A stretch of DNA of 64,000 nucleotides from Gorsachius magnificus (GCA_034008185.1 CM067084.1:59472599-59536598), one strand, 5' to 3'. Positions 35,008 through 47,894 are shown, counted from the first letter of the stretch. Translations and numbers: made by a program. The notes: generated by a model not told the origin, from the letters alone.

Positions 35008-35849
35008 GCATCTGTTTGAAATTCTGCCAACTTTAAGACAATTTTATCATAGTTATTAATTACTGTCAGATAAACGTATTTAAATATAATGATCCTTATT
35101 TGATTATATTTTATACTTTAATACTATTTAATCAATAATAATTACTGCAAATATAATTAACAGCTCAATTATATAGTATTTACTCAAGGTATCTAGTTGG
35201 ACAGAAAGATTACATTCAGTACAGTGTCTTGAAGGCTAATTTTAAGACAATGGGCAGTCATTAAGAGTAATTATGTCTGAGGACGAGAACCGAAAACTTC
35301 ATAAGAAAGCTTTTGTGTCGTATATCTGATTGTACTAAGATCATGAACATAAACTATTTCAGAGCGTAATGCTTTTCAGCTCCATAAACTTCTTTTCTGT
35401 CATAATACTACCTTGCAATTTACAGTCATGAAAATGTTTCAATATCTGCCTAGCCTAACTTTGTAAAAAACAGCTAAATGCATTATAAAATGACAGCCCT
35501 TCAATAAAAAATGAAGCTTTATAACTTGCAGAACACAAAACAATTTTATTATGCAAGCTGTTTTTACCTTCTGGTCCCCTTTTTTCAGCTAGGTAAGGTT
35601 TGAGAAAGACAAAATCTGTCCTGTACCAGATTTTCAGTTTACAGCCTGAAAAGAACTGTAGCTTATCTAATTTTGCTTGAAAACAAATGCATTTCCAGCT
35701 CATCTGATAGCCAATTTTTTTCAGGAGAACCTGCATACATGAGATTTGAAGATGATCTCTAGTAACCTTTTATTTTTCAATAACAGATAAACTGTTGAAA
35801 TAGATCACTAAGTGTATTTATTTACTTTATTAACATAATAGTAATCAAG
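35008..35849. other. AT-rich spacer between the LTR and the minus-strand CR1
   Basis: No gene or repeat recognised. A 93-codon minus-strand frame at 35455-35736 resembles no known protein. Confidence 0.5.
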
Positions 35850-38800
35850 AATCATAGAATGTTTTGGGTTGGAAGGGACCCCTAGAGGCCATCCAGCCCA
35901 ACCCCCCTGCAGTGAGCAGGGACATCTTTAACCAGATCAGGTTGCTCAGAGCCCCATCCAACCCATTCTTGAATGTTTCCAGGGATGGGGCCTCCACTAC
36001 CTCTCTGGGCAACCTGTTCCAGTGTTTCACCACCCTCATTGGAAAGAATTTCTTCCTTATATCTAGTCTAAACCTACCCTGTTTTAGTTTAAAACCATTA
36101 CCCCTTGTCCTGACACAGCTGGCCCTACTAAAAAGATTTTCCCCATCTTTCCTGTAGGCCCCCTTTAGATACTGAAAGGCCGCAATCAGGTCTCCCCGCA
36201 GCCTTCTCTTCTCCAGGCTGAACAAGCCCAACTCTCTCAACCTGTCCTCATAGGAGAGGTGCTCCAGCCCTCGGATCATTTTAGTAGCCCTCCTCTGGAC
36301 CTGCTCCAACAGGTCCATGTCCTTCTTGTGCTGAGGGCTCCAGAGCTGGACGCAGTACTCTAGGTGAGGTCTCACCAGCGCAGAGTAGAGGGGCAGAATC
36401 ACCTCCCTCGACCTGCTGGCCACGCTTCTCCTGATGCAGCCCAGAGTACGGTTGGCCTTCTGGGCTGCCAGCGCACATTGCTGGCTCATGTCCAGCTTTT
36501 CATCCACCAGCACCCCCAAGTCCCTCTCGTCAGGGCTGCTCTCAATCCTTTCTTCCCCCAGCCTGTACTGATACTGGGGGTTACCCCGACCCAGGTGCAG
36601 GACCTTGCACTTGGCCTTGTTGAACCTCATGAGGTTCACACAGGCTCACCTCTCCAGCCTGTCCAGGTCTCTCTGGATGACATCCCGTCCTTCTGGTGTG
36701 TCAACCGCACCACTCAGTTTGGTGCCATCTGCAAACTTTCTGAGGGTGCATTCGATCTCACTGTCTAAGTCATCGATGAATATATTGAACAGCACTGGTC
36801 CCAGTACGGACCCCTGAGGGACACCACTCGTCACTGGTCTCCATCTGGACATCAAGCCATTGACCACTACCCTCTGGATGAGACCATCCAGCCAGTTCCT
36901 TATCCACCGAACAGTCCACCCATCAAATCCATAGCTCTCCAATTTAGAGAGAAGGATGTTGTGGGGGACCATGTCAAAGGCTTTGCAGAAGTCCAGATAG
37001 ATGACATCCATTGGTTTTCCCTTGTCCACTGATGCTGTCACACCATCATAGAAAGCCACTAGGTTCATCAGGCAGGACTTGCCCTTGGTGAAGCCATGCT
37101 GGCTATCTCGAATTATCTCCCTGGCCTCCATGTGCCTTAGCATAGCTTCTAGGAGGATCTGTTCCATGATCTTCCCAAGCACAGAGGTGAGGTAGTTCCC
37201 AGGGTCTTCCTTTCTACCCTTTTTGAAAATGGGCACAATGTTTCCCTTTTTCCAGTCACCAGGGACTTCACTTGACTGCCATGACTTTTCAAATATCATG
37301 GAGAGTGGCTTGGCAACTACATCGGCCAATTCCCTCGGGACTCTGGGATGCATCTCATCAGGTCCCATGGACTTATGTGCGTTCAGGTTTCTCAGGTGGT
37401 CACGAACCTGATCTTCTCCTACAGCAGGAGGGGTTTTGCCCTCCCGGTCCCCCTCATGCCATCCATCAACTCGGGAGGGGTGAAGAGAAAGGTTGCCAGT
37501 GAAGACCAAGGCAAAAAAGTTGTTGAGTACCTCAGCCTTCTCCTCATCTGCTGTTACCAGCTTGCCAGTCTCGCTCATCAGCGGGGGTATGCTTTCTTTA
37601 ACCATCCTTTTCCAGCTGATATACCTGTAGAAACCCTTCTTATTATTCTTTGCATCTCTAGCCAAGTTTAGCTCCAGCTGTGCCTTGGCCTTCCTGATCC
37701 CATTCCTACACAACCGGACCACATCCCTATACTCTTCCCAGGATGCCTGTCCCTGCTTCCACTGCCTGTGCAGTTCCCTCTTCCTCCTTAGTTTGACCAG
37801 CCTCTCTCGTCTCAGCCATGCTGGTCTCTTCCCTTCTTTGCCCGATTTCTTACACCTGGGGATCGAGAGCTCTTGCACTCTGTGGATCACATCCTTAAAG
37901 ATCTGCCAGCTCTGTTCTGTTCCCTTGTCCCTGAGGACCGTTTCCCAGGGAGTCCTTCTGACTATCTCCTTGAGGAGCTGGAATTTTGCTTTTCTAAAAT
38001 TCAGAGTCCTGACTATACTCTTTGTTCTTCCCATTTCCCTCATGAGCTTGAGCTCTACCAGCGCATGGTCACTGCAGCCCAGGCTGCCTCCGATCTTGAC
38101 ATCTCCGATGAGCATTGGTGACCACCAGGTCCAGTATCGCATCCCCTCTGGTAGGGGTGTCTATTACCTGGCTTAAGAAGTTGTCCCCAATGCATTCGAG
38201 AAGCCTGCTGGATTGCCTACAGCTTGCCATGTTGGTTTGCGTCAGGGTGGTTGAAGTCCCCCAGCAGGACGAGAGCCTGCGAGCACGAAGCCTCCCGGAG
38301 TTGGAGGAAGAACGCTTCGTCAGTTGGCTCCTCTTGATCTGGCGGCCTGTAGTAGACACCAACCACCAGGTTCCCCTTGTTGCCTCTCTCTCTGATTCTT
38401 ATCCATAAGCTTTCAACCTGCTCGTGGCTATTCTTCAGGGACGGCTCTTCACACTGTAATGATTTCTTGATGTAAAGGGCAACGCCTCCACCCCTCCTTC
38501 CTCGCCTGTCCCTTCTGAACAGCCTGTAGCCATCAATAGCTACATTCCAGTCGTGGGATTCATCCCACCAAGTTTCCTTAATGGCAATCAGGTCGTAGCT
38601 TTCTAGCAGCACGATAGCTTCTAACTCCTCTTGTTTGTTTCCCATGCTGCGTGCGTTTGTATAGAGGCATTTCATCTGAGCTGTCGGCCTCATCCCCTTC
38701 ATAGCAGAACACCCCTCGTTTCCTTTGAGGTGTTTCACGGGCTTTTCCTTGTTGGCTCCTACTACCTCAGGAGCCTCCGGCTCACCTCTGCCAGACTTCA

Positions 38801-38936
38801 ACTTTGCTGCAGCACCCCTGGCACACTGCTGGGCAACGTGTTGAGGGCTCATACTAGCCCCCAGTCCCTCTAACCCTTGCGTATCATCCCCTAGCCTGTC
38901 GCTGGCAAGCCCGGTAGGTTCCCCTTCCCCCTTCAC
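35845..38936 (-). pseudogene. CR1 ORF2 endonuclease-reverse transcriptase, inactivated
   Basis: Endonuclease motifs are present: NARSMGNKQEEL (about 38650), KETWWDESHDW, YYRPPDQEE, GDFNHPD and SDHALVEL, the last with its Asp and His kept. The frame breaks twice. One break follows GDFNHPDANQ near 38235 and the next follows LDLVVTNA near 38112. From 38142 the reverse transcriptase runs open: [44 protein letters not shown]. The catalytic motif reads FADG instead of FADD, the changed codon being 36724-36726. Four residues (RPVS in the other copy) are deleted after GNY. A TGA stop replaces a Trp-like position at 36646-36648; the C-terminal 260 residues continue in the same frame. The frame runs through to a TGA at 35845-35847 beyond the usual ORF2 end, so the natural stop is probably lost. 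Any one of these lesions would disable it. Confidence 0.93.
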
Positions 38937-38938
38937 AT

Positions 38939-38948
38939 CTAGTTTAAA
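38939..38948 (-). promoter_or_regulatory. Candidate -1 frameshift site at the CR1 ORF1/ORF2 junction
   Basis: On the minus strand ORF1 ends GCT TTA AAC TAG, with the heptamer at 38948-38942 and the stop at 38941-38939. The -1 reading TTT AAA CTA GAT GTG AAG enters the ORF2 frame, which is open backwards to 38954. The heptamer, its phase and the adjoining stop are identical to the site at 10139-10148, although the downstream linker is about 50 codons longer here and unrelated in sequence. A weak hairpin (GCTTG with CAGGC) is possible 30 or so bases downstream. Function is inferred. Confidence 0.5.
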
Positions 38949-39215
38949 GCCCTGTCAATGAGCCCCGCAAGCTCCTGGGGAAAGACCCTCTTCCCCCTTT
39001 GAGAAAGCTGGCTCCCATTTGACGCCAGTAAGCCCGGTGCCGCGTAGACCATCCCATGGTCAAAGAACCCAAAATTGTGGTGGTGACACCAGTCGCGAAG
39101 CCACATGTTAATAGATCAAGTCCACCTGTATTGCCCAGTTTCTCTGCCCACCACTGGAAGGAGTGAGGAAAAAATGACCTGTGCTCCAGATTCCTTTACT
39201 AACCGCCCAAAGGCT
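38939..39215 (-). pseudogene. CR1 ORF1, C-terminal esterase-like tail
   Basis: About 90 codons are open on the minus strand apart from one TGA (39116-39118). They read AQVIFSSLLPVVGRE, then INMWLRDWCHHHNFGFFDHG, NGSQLSQRGKRVFPQELAG and LIDRALN, then TAG. CR1-clade ORF1 proteins are known to carry an SGNH/GDSL-type esterase domain, and this looks like its C-terminal end: the INMWLR helix, the F.DHG turn and the block before SQRGKR where the catalytic Asp-x-x-His normally sits. Here that block reads NGSQ, so both catalytic residues appear replaced. That comparison rests on my memory of the family. The 5' part of ORF1 is missing by truncation. Confidence 0.7.
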
Positions 39216-42200
39216 TTGAATTCTTTTTAATAATCTATTGAACATTAGATCTTCCTATAGCATGAATTATTTTATTGCCAATTACTTCAAATTGAGCTGA
39301 ATTAATTTATACCAAGAAGGTGGCTCAGTCAGTGGGAATTTTTTTTTATTTTTCTTCGCTTATTCTAAGGACCAGACAGGCAGTCCTGTAGAAAAATTGA
39401 AGGGCCAGTAGAATGCAACTTCGTTATTTGAGACAAATCAGTGTCCATACATAGGCAGAGTATACTTAGGCAGAGTTGTGATAGGCCTGATTTAATACTA
39501 CAAGATATGTATATTTTTATGTTTAGGAGGAAAGAATGCAAGAAGACTGATATAACTTAATTAGTCAATGTTGTAGTAAGAGTATATCAAGGTATTCTGT
39601 TCTGCCTGCATGACAATATAGTGAAAGGTTTTATTAAAACCCACTTCACACAACTGTTAGACTATAGAACTTGCTAAAAAGGTTATTTTTTGACAACAGT
39701 AATTTAATAATGCTCAAAAAGGGCAAGATGTGTTTATGTCTAGTATTGAATAGATAAGTTTGTGTATAAAATTCATATTCACTGTAACATAATTCAGGTT
39801 GACTTTCACTTTTCAGAAGAATAAGGTCTTCCTATTACTGAAGCTCAAATACATAGCAGAACCATGAATATGTTTGACTACTTATAAAATATTACAGGGA
39901 AATATATAGTAGAAGCCATTTAAAATCTTTTCCTTTAGGCTTTAAGCCATTCTTTTGCTTTCAGATATGTTCCATAGATTCTTACAGAAAAGTGTTCTAC
40001 AATTCTCTGAAAGCTAATCTTGGTCATTCTTACAGAGGGGATACTAGTGCAGACATAAGCACTTGGCCTGATCCTGTATGAGAATACAGTTAGTTTTGTC
40101 AGGTTGCTAAAAAACCCAGGTCTTACAGTAAAATCTTTATTTCCTCTTGCTTTATTATCATAAAGATTAAGTTTTAACATGTTAGTAGCTTCACTGATTT
40201 CAAAAGTAGTTTTGCTTGCTTAAAGTTGTCCTTGCTACTCATTTTTTTTTCTCACTTTACATTCAGAAAGACTGTGCTTAAAGGCTAGTGTCTTCCATTG
40301 ATACTGAGATTACACCAACATACCTCCAATGTATAAATAGCTAAGTTTGTTTAGATGTTTAATGATTTAGTAAAGGGGCTTTTATATCTTTTTTTTAATA
40401 AGCTAGTTTGTATTACCAGAGAGATTGACTATGATGATTAAAGGAACTGAAGACTTTTCCAGCAGATGCAAAAAGCAGAAAGTAATTACACAGGCAAAGA
40501 AGTGTGTGAAATAAATTGGTGGGAAACAAACCCCTTAGAACATAATTTGTCCCTCCATAATAAAGGCCTGTAGGCAGAAATCCTGCTCCCGCCAATGTAA
40601 GTGACATAGTATAAATAGTATTTAACTTTTTTTTATGTTTTAAAATTAGGATCTCCTTATTACCGAAGCTAAAAACCAGCAAAATCTCATTTTGTGAGTG
40701 TTTAGCAAAATTAAATCTGAAGTCAGTTCCCATTTCTTTCTTTGCTATAAGCCCTTCACTCAGTAGTTGCTCTCACGTTCCACATACATACCCTTACAAA
40801 ATGTTCAAAGATAAAGGAACAATAAAACATAAAACTGGGAAAACTAACTTTAAAAATTAAAACAATAAGAAAAGTAGCATAACACCAACTAAATTTTATC
40901 AATGAAAACTATTTACTTCATTATGAACTACCAAATGTAGTATGTACTTACAATTATTCACCACATAGTTCACCTGAATAGTTCATGTCATTTTTTGTGA
41001 GTATTAGGAATCAGACAGGTTAATAGATATAGTTTATGCTGAAATAGGGAAGAGGAATACAAAACCAGAGAACAGTTAAACCCGTAATACAACTAAATAA
41101 TGTAAGTACGGCAAGTAGATAAAAAGCAATGTGTTAAAAAAGATTAATTCTGCCTTGCAATCAACATTGCAGAAAATAATAACAAATACAGCTTTTTGAG
41201 GTTCTATCTCAATTTACAATCTTCAAGTTTGTGACAGTAAAGATTAGCATGCATGTAACACTGGACACCATTAAAAGTTCATAGGCACTTTAAACTTAGA
41301 AAATTCGTTGTCAAAGTATCTGGATATCAGGTAGGAAGACAAACAAAGAACATGGAAATGAATGTCTGAAACAAATCTGTGGCTGTACAAACTATTGGCA
41401 GCTCATCTCTGACTGGGTATGATAGACAGTACAGGATTTCATTGTAGGTCATTAAAAGATAGCCAGAATAAATATGTTGAAGCTTGAGAGCCACAAACCA
41501 ACATCTTTTAAATGGTGGTTTTACTGCTAACTATTGCTTTGGTCACTATAAGACTGTGTTTTTAGTTATGTGTATATGGGGTTTCTTTAATATTAATTTG
41601 TAAACCAAAACCTGGTCTGTCACATACCAAAACCTCTGCACATACATGCCTCTTAATGTCAACCTTAGTATTGTATGCATATAAAGCAATATAATCTTAT
41701 TCTAGTAATCTTCTAGAATGGGTAGTGTCCTTATAGGTCAGTTGAAAGGGCAGAGGAGTTAGTTAACTCAGCTTCTATAACTGGGAGACAAGTCTTGTTT
41801 TCTTGACAATATTGTCACTCAAGGAAAATGGTACAGGTACAAGGCAAATATAGACCCCATACTGTACCTTGCTAGGGTCTTAAAATATTCTTCTTAATAC
41901 CTTCCTTAACAGAGATTATAACTGTCTGTTTGAATAGCCCTTGATGGACTGACTTTGTTGATAAATGTCTAATTCCTGTGAAGCCCACTGATACTTTAGG
42001 CCTGTGACATGCAATGGCAATTAATTAATTCCACAGTTTAATACGAAAAAAATAAATTTTGTTTCTTTTAGCCTGATTGAAAATTTCATTGAAGGATGAA
42101 TCTTCTAATTTTGTAAGAAATAGAATCATGTCAGATCCCATAATTCTGTATGTGTCCTCATTCAACTCTTTTATTCATGTGACAGCTCCTAGATTTTTAT

Positions 42201-42793
42201 TAACGTTCTCTTCCAGAATCTATTTTTTATCATTTCTAACTGTTTTTACCATGTTTGTACCATGCCCTTCTTGTGGTGACCAGAATTCCATGTAATATGG
42301 TAATGAATCTGCACATTTTGCTTATGTTTTTCATTCTGCACTCTGTTCCATTCCCGAGGCTCCCTGACATTCCGTTTGCCCTAGAGGCAACTCACGCAGA
42401 GAGAAAAGTGCTTGACATGACTCATAGGGGAATTGTGGGTTTGTATTTTGAATGTTTCTCTCTGCAACAAAGTATCTTCTTTTTATATATATGAAATGGA
42501 TGAAGACATGCCTTTTAATGGCTTTGGTGTGATATATATATAAAAAAGACACTAAATATCAGTTAGGACCAGTATGAAAATCTTGACCGCAAGAATTTAT
42601 GCTCCTGGATCTTTGACAGTGTAATGAAAAGGAAGCAGTTTGGCTACACCATGCATTCCAAAACTTGCAATTCATCCATATCCCCAAATATGAAATATTG
42701 GCAATGGATAATACATTTGAAACAGTATTTAGAGGTTACATTTCTGTTTTGTGAGTAAATAATGCATAATTTAAAAAAGAAACTTTCACCTAT
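39216..42793. other. AT-rich non-coding stretch with one ancient LINE trace
   Basis: Mostly unique AT-rich sequence with no gene. The segment 42100-42420 is listed separately as a probable ancient LINE remnant. Confidence 0.5.
42100..42420 (-). mobile_element. Possible ancient CR1/L3-type LINE remnant
   Basis: On the minus strand the segment around 42240-42295 reads GGAATTCTGGTCACCACAAG, then AAGGGCATGG. This matches the conserved CR1/L3 ORF2 stretch ([11 protein letters not shown] region) that precedes the C-terminal domain. The flanking 100 bases on each side also follow the expected order loosely. Divergence is very high and no frame remains. Confidence 0.4.
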
Positions 42794-42798
42794 GTGAT

Positions 42799-43375
42799 TG
42801 TCATGGTTTAACCCTGGCTGGCAACTCAGCACCACACAGCCACTCAATCACTCCCCCCACAGTGGGATGGGGGAGAGAATCAGAAGAGTTAAAAGTGAGA
42901 AAACTCATGGGTTGAGATAAAGACAGTTTAATAGGGAAAGCAAAAGCTGCACGTGCAAGCAAAGCAAAACAAGGAATTAATTCACCATTTCCCATTGGTA
43001 GGCAGATGCTCAGCCATCTCCAGGAAGGCAGGGCTCCATCACACGTAATGGTGACTTGGGAAGACAAATGGCATCACTCTGAACATGCCCCCCCTTCCTT
43101 CTTCTTCCCCCAGCTTATACACTGAGCATGGTGTCATATGGTCTGGAATAGCCCTTTGGCCAGTTTGGGTGAGCTGTCCTGGCTGTGCCCCCTCCCAGCC
43201 TCTCGTGCCCCTGGTAGAGCTGAGAGCTGAGAAGTCCTTGGCCAGTCTAAGCACTACCCAGCAACAACTAAAACATCAGTGTATTATAAACATTCTTCAG
43301 ATACTAAATCCAAAACACAGCACTATACCAGCTACTAGGAAGAAAATTAACTCTGTCCCAGCCGAAACCAAGACA
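42799..43375 (-). mobile_element. Solo LTR, ERVL-like, with 5-bp target duplication
   Basis: This is a 577-bp LTR on the minus strand. Seen in sense it starts TGTCTTGGTTTCGGCTGGG and ends GGTTAAACCATGACA, so the termini are TG...CA. GTGAT flanks it on both sides (42794-42798 and 43376-43380), a perfect 5-bp target-site duplication, which is typical of ERVL (class III) elements. In sense it has a TATAAG box (43114-43119), a TG-poor R region and an ATTAAA polyadenylation variant (42927-42932). No internal retroviral genes remain, so recombination between two LTRs has removed them. It is related over its whole length to 47895-48481. Confidence 0.92.
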
Positions 43376-43380
43376 GTGAT

Positions 43381-46300
43381 AAAGACTGTTGTCAGTGTTT
43401 CCAGTTCGAGTTACCTGCTACAGAATACCGCATGCTAAAGCACAATTGTAGCTTGCTGATTTTGTGTTGAAATGCTTTAAAGTTAATCCTTTGTCACAGG
43501 ACAAAAAGTGATCAGCATCTAGGTCATCTCTAGAATATTTTATCAGTAGTATAATTATTTCTATGCTTATATAATACATGTTAAGGGAATCAAGCTTCAA
43601 TAACAATTTCTGAGATCTGTATTATAACATAAAATTGATTTAGTCACTGCACATTGGATTAAGAATTGCAGTGTTGGACTTTTTAACATCATGAGCTTTT
43701 TCTTGTTGTTAGCTAATGTTTTTCAATTTTATTAACATTTTATATATTTTTGAGGAATATTTCTACCCAAGGGTTAAATTACACACTTTCAATTTTATAT
43801 ATACCATCTGAAACTGTTCTGTGATGTACTAAGATTACAGTTCCAGTCTCTTAAATCATAACAATGTAACTTATGTAACATAATTATGTAACTTTGCATG
43901 CCCTGCAAAGTTCATGATAGCTTATAGCTTTGTCTGAATCATTCATTAAAATGTTAGAAATAATGATTTCATCCTTAGTTTTTGATCTTTCTAACACACA
44001 TAAAATGCATATCTCTAATGCCAAACATACCATCTTTAATTTTTTTCCTGGAATTCATAGCTTAGCCAAAAATCTAAAGGGCCTCTACAATCATTCTTGC
44101 GAAATTTTATCAGAAGATTTTGGAAAACCCAACCAGAGAGTCCAGAATTCTGAAATTTGAGTATCTGTGTTTGATTCAAAATGTTAGCTATTCATATCAG
44201 TGATATATATTCAGAAGTTGGTTCTGATGAATCGGTGGTTTTAGGTACTCATGACTGTCAAAGCTAATGTCCCCACAGATTGTCTGTGTGATTTTGAGTT
44301 ATTTTTATTCTTTATGTTCCATTTTCTATTGCCATACTGCTGTGGAAAGAGATGGTATTAGGAATGGGGAAAAGCTACCCTGGTTCATTGCATGAATTAA
44401 TATGGAGGTGTTTGAGCTTTTAAAGCTTTTTGGATTGGATTGGAGGGCAGAACTGGGGTAATAGAAGGTGATGAAATCTCATTTCTCATTCTTTTCAGGC
44501 TTAATTCTTTCCTCAGTGCTCTGCCTCAACTATTCTTCCATTGACACCAAGCTTTATCTTGGGCAAATTGGTTCCCCCTGAACAACAGCCCAAGAATGAA
44601 CAAAAGTATACATAGTCTGCTTGATCAGAGACCCAGGACCACAGAATGTATTAAGATCCTAAGTTACTTGACATTATAGATGAATTTCAGGAACAAAAAT
44701 CTTACAAATAAAGTACAGTTTAGTTAATTTCAAGTTTCAGTTTTACCCTCATATTGATCCTCCAGTGATAAATTTATCATTTTATATAGCAAGAAACAGA
44801 AATTAAAGAAGCAAGAATACAAGCAAAACCATGATGTAGTTATCAGTGACTTACGAAAATGAGTTCTGACTTTTGATGAGGAGGCAGGTCATGCAGTCAG
44901 ATTTTACCTTATTCTGAAGCACAATTACTTAAAATTGATTCTAAGCATCTTGAATCATTTTGTTTTCTCTTCATTTCAAAACATCAGAAACTAAAACAAG
45001 AGTACTATTAGGGCAAGACCACACCACTTGGTTTGTTTGTTTTCTTAGTTTTTAAATTGCCAGTTTATAAGGCAATTAGAAAAACAATATTGCAATAAGA
45101 CTGAAACAATATTATTAGTAGTAGCCTGAAGTCAAAGCAAAGATACAAAATGCATTTCTCTTTTTTTGGGCATATAAATAATAGGCATCTACTCCATCTG
45201 AGATGACTGCTGTGGATGTCTCCAAACTATTTAGGTTTTAATATTTACTATTTAGTAATTTTATTTTTGACAAAGTGTGTCATGTCCTCTTCTTAATTTC
45301 TTACATATACACACTAGTAACATAGTACAATTTCATGTTTTTTATAGATATCTGAAATGTATTATTAAAAGTATCTTTTAAATACATGAATAGAAGTAAG
45401 TGTATATACATTGTATGTATTGATATACATATAACCGTATCAACATGCGTGTGTGCATTAGTATGTAATATGAATTTAAACATAGTAATGAAAGCTAAAT
45501 ATGTTTATTTTTTTGAAACTCTTCTCTTTTGTATTCCAGGACTTAATTTCAAAGTATGTAATTCTCATGGGTGTAGTGTCACTATGTCAGTGTAAAAGAT
45601 GCTTTCTTCAGCTGGCCTTAGGTGTCAGTGATGTGAGAAACACTTCAAAGTGAACTAGAAATCTCCAAGTTCTCGTTTTAGCAATGCCCATAAAACCATG
45701 GAGGTGGCAAATAGATTTAGAGATTTAATCTTATGTGACTCCAGTTTCACTACAGGTACTTTAGGTACATTACAGAGCAAATAAAGGACTATGTGAGGTG
45801 GTGATTGATAGATCTACTACTATAGCTTTTGAAATCCCTGTAAAGTAGCCAATTCCACACAGTAAACAACAATAACTTTTTGTTGAAGTCTGTTGAGACA
45901 AAACCTGCTGTGAGAACAGCAGATAGACTGCACCACTACAGCACATCTAACTTGGACTGATAAAACCATGAGTCACTAGGGTTTGGGTTTTGACCTGTTA
46001 ACAGGATATATGCTCTCCATGCACATGGCCATCAGCTGGTGTATCACACTGAAGTCTAAGCTGGTGTCTTTAGTGCTTCTAGTTCTTAAAGTAACTCTTT
46101 GTTACAGTAAGCAGTAGTGCCATTTTGACTTATACAATGAACCACTGGTGGGAAAGATAAACAATGTCATCATAAGTAGTGACATTTAGATTTTGTTCTG
46201 CAGTAATGTTGAATCACGGAGAGCTCTGAGCTTGATGCGGGTAGTTCCTTTAGCATAAGTCGGTGGCAAAGTTGTAAGTCCTTCTTCCTTCTTGTTGCTA

Positions 46301-47889
46301 GCAGTGTTTTCTGTTCATTAGACTAACCTATAGAATGTTGCTAATTTTATAATCTAAACCCCTAGTTTACAGAGAACATGAGTTTACTAATAACTGGTTA
46401 TGAAATGGGTTATCAGTACCTCTCTCATTCAGGTTATAACCGAATATATGTAGGCCTGTATGTCATTTAGAGAATTAGAGATCTTGGTGACGAGAGTGTT
46501 TAACATTGGGCTAGTTTCAAACTTTGAAACAATAGTTCACTGTGTTGGCATTTTTTAATACATATAGCCAATGATTGGTTCTAAGTGTCTATTAATGATT
46601 ACAACACAAAATGAAACCATGAGTCCTTAATAAGCTCATTCTAAACTACCTGAGAGTATACAGTACCATGGAGCTGATGCTGCTTGCTTAGCATCCCTCA
46701 CTAACTGTCCCTGACACTCTCAGTTACTGAGGAGGAGGTGGCCAGTCCTGAGAGGTCTGTGATGAAGGCAGGTGGGTTTGATTCAGACAGCCTTTTCCTT
46801 CTCTGTTTCTTCTAGCTGACATTTTATGCTTCTTGGCATCTTCTCCAAATGAAAAGGTGGTGATCTCATTTGTTCTTGGCATGGTTCATTTTATTTTTGG
46901 AATCAGGACTTGTTTTAGTTTCTCCAGGCATCTGTCTTGCTTATTCTTCAGGATTATTCTGGTTCCATCAGGCACCTCTCCCACCTGCTCAGCCTTACAG
47001 ATATTACTGCTTTTTCCTGTACCCTGTTTATACAACCACTTGACAGGTTTCCCTTTGCTCCTTTGGGATTATGGTTATTTTTATATGTATTTATACTTAG
47101 CTGTTACAAAATGTTATTAGTGTTATACAATAGTTAGTGGTTACAATGTTACTGAGTACTTACACAGCGATTAAATTATCTGAGTGATTACGTTTAAGCG
47201 AAACATCTGCTAATATTTTGTTCAGTGTGCTTCCATTTTTTTTCATTTGTTTCTGGACTTGCCACTCAGCAGGTGCATGTATATTGTCTGTTAAAGTAAT
47301 GCAGCCCAAGCATACCTTATACTTCTGATATTGTTATTTATACAGTAAATACATCCTTTAACCTCATAAAGATCTATTGATCCCTCTTTATGTACTTCAT
47401 TATCTCATTTGTTTTTAATGCTTTGAAAACATTTTAACCCCTCTTGTATTTTCTTTCCTCCAGTGGCTGAGAATCCATTCCTACCACCAAAAGAGATCAA
47501 TTTTATTTCAGTCAGGACTGAAGGATAGAACATAGAAACTCCAATCTTTGCTCATTATTTGCGTTATTTCATACCTAACCTCCTAACAGTCTTTGATCTT
47601 GCCAGGGTAATATTCTTGCAGTATATTAGGGATGTGATGAAACAGAATCTCCTAATTTAAAATAAGTGGCTCCCAATGCACAGGTAATTGGGTCTAAATA
47701 ATTTTAGACCCACTTACACCTTGCAGCTACATCTATCAAAAAGACTCGGGAGACTTGCATAAAGTACTGAATAAAACTAAACTCTTCTAGTGCACTAGTT
47801 AACAGTACTATCGGAAAAAGAATATTGCTAGAATGTGTCAGTTATAGCTATCATTGATCAAGAATATGCAGGTTTATTAATTAAATAGC
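43381..47889. other. AT-rich non-coding stretch between the two related LTRs
   Basis: About 4.5 kb with no gag, pol or env trace and no gene. Poly-AT stretches and TATATA runs are scattered in it. Confidence 0.6.
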
Positions 47890-47894
47890 ACATA

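Larger units (their letters stand above)
35850..39215 (-). mobile_element. CR1 LINE, longest copy (ORF1 tail, ORF2, 3' end)
   Basis: This is a 3.4-kb CR1 on the minus strand. In sense order it holds the last 90 or so codons of ORF1 (39215-38939), ORF2 (38936-35845) and a short 3' end, where ATTCTATGATTCT lies at the left edge. The C-terminal ORF2 segment and 3' end (TTGGAAGGGACCCCTAGAGGCCATCCAGCC from the plus strand) differ from the 10.1-13.1 kb copy, so the two belong to different CR1 subfamilies. The 5' end is truncated within ORF1 near 39215. It is higher in GC and CpG than the flanks. Confidence 0.95.

Noticed and set aside
46833..47120. A 95-codon hydrophobic frame
   Set aside because: Its hydrophobic look follows from T-rich sequence (Phe and Leu codons), and it starts at a non-ATG codon with no homology I can name.
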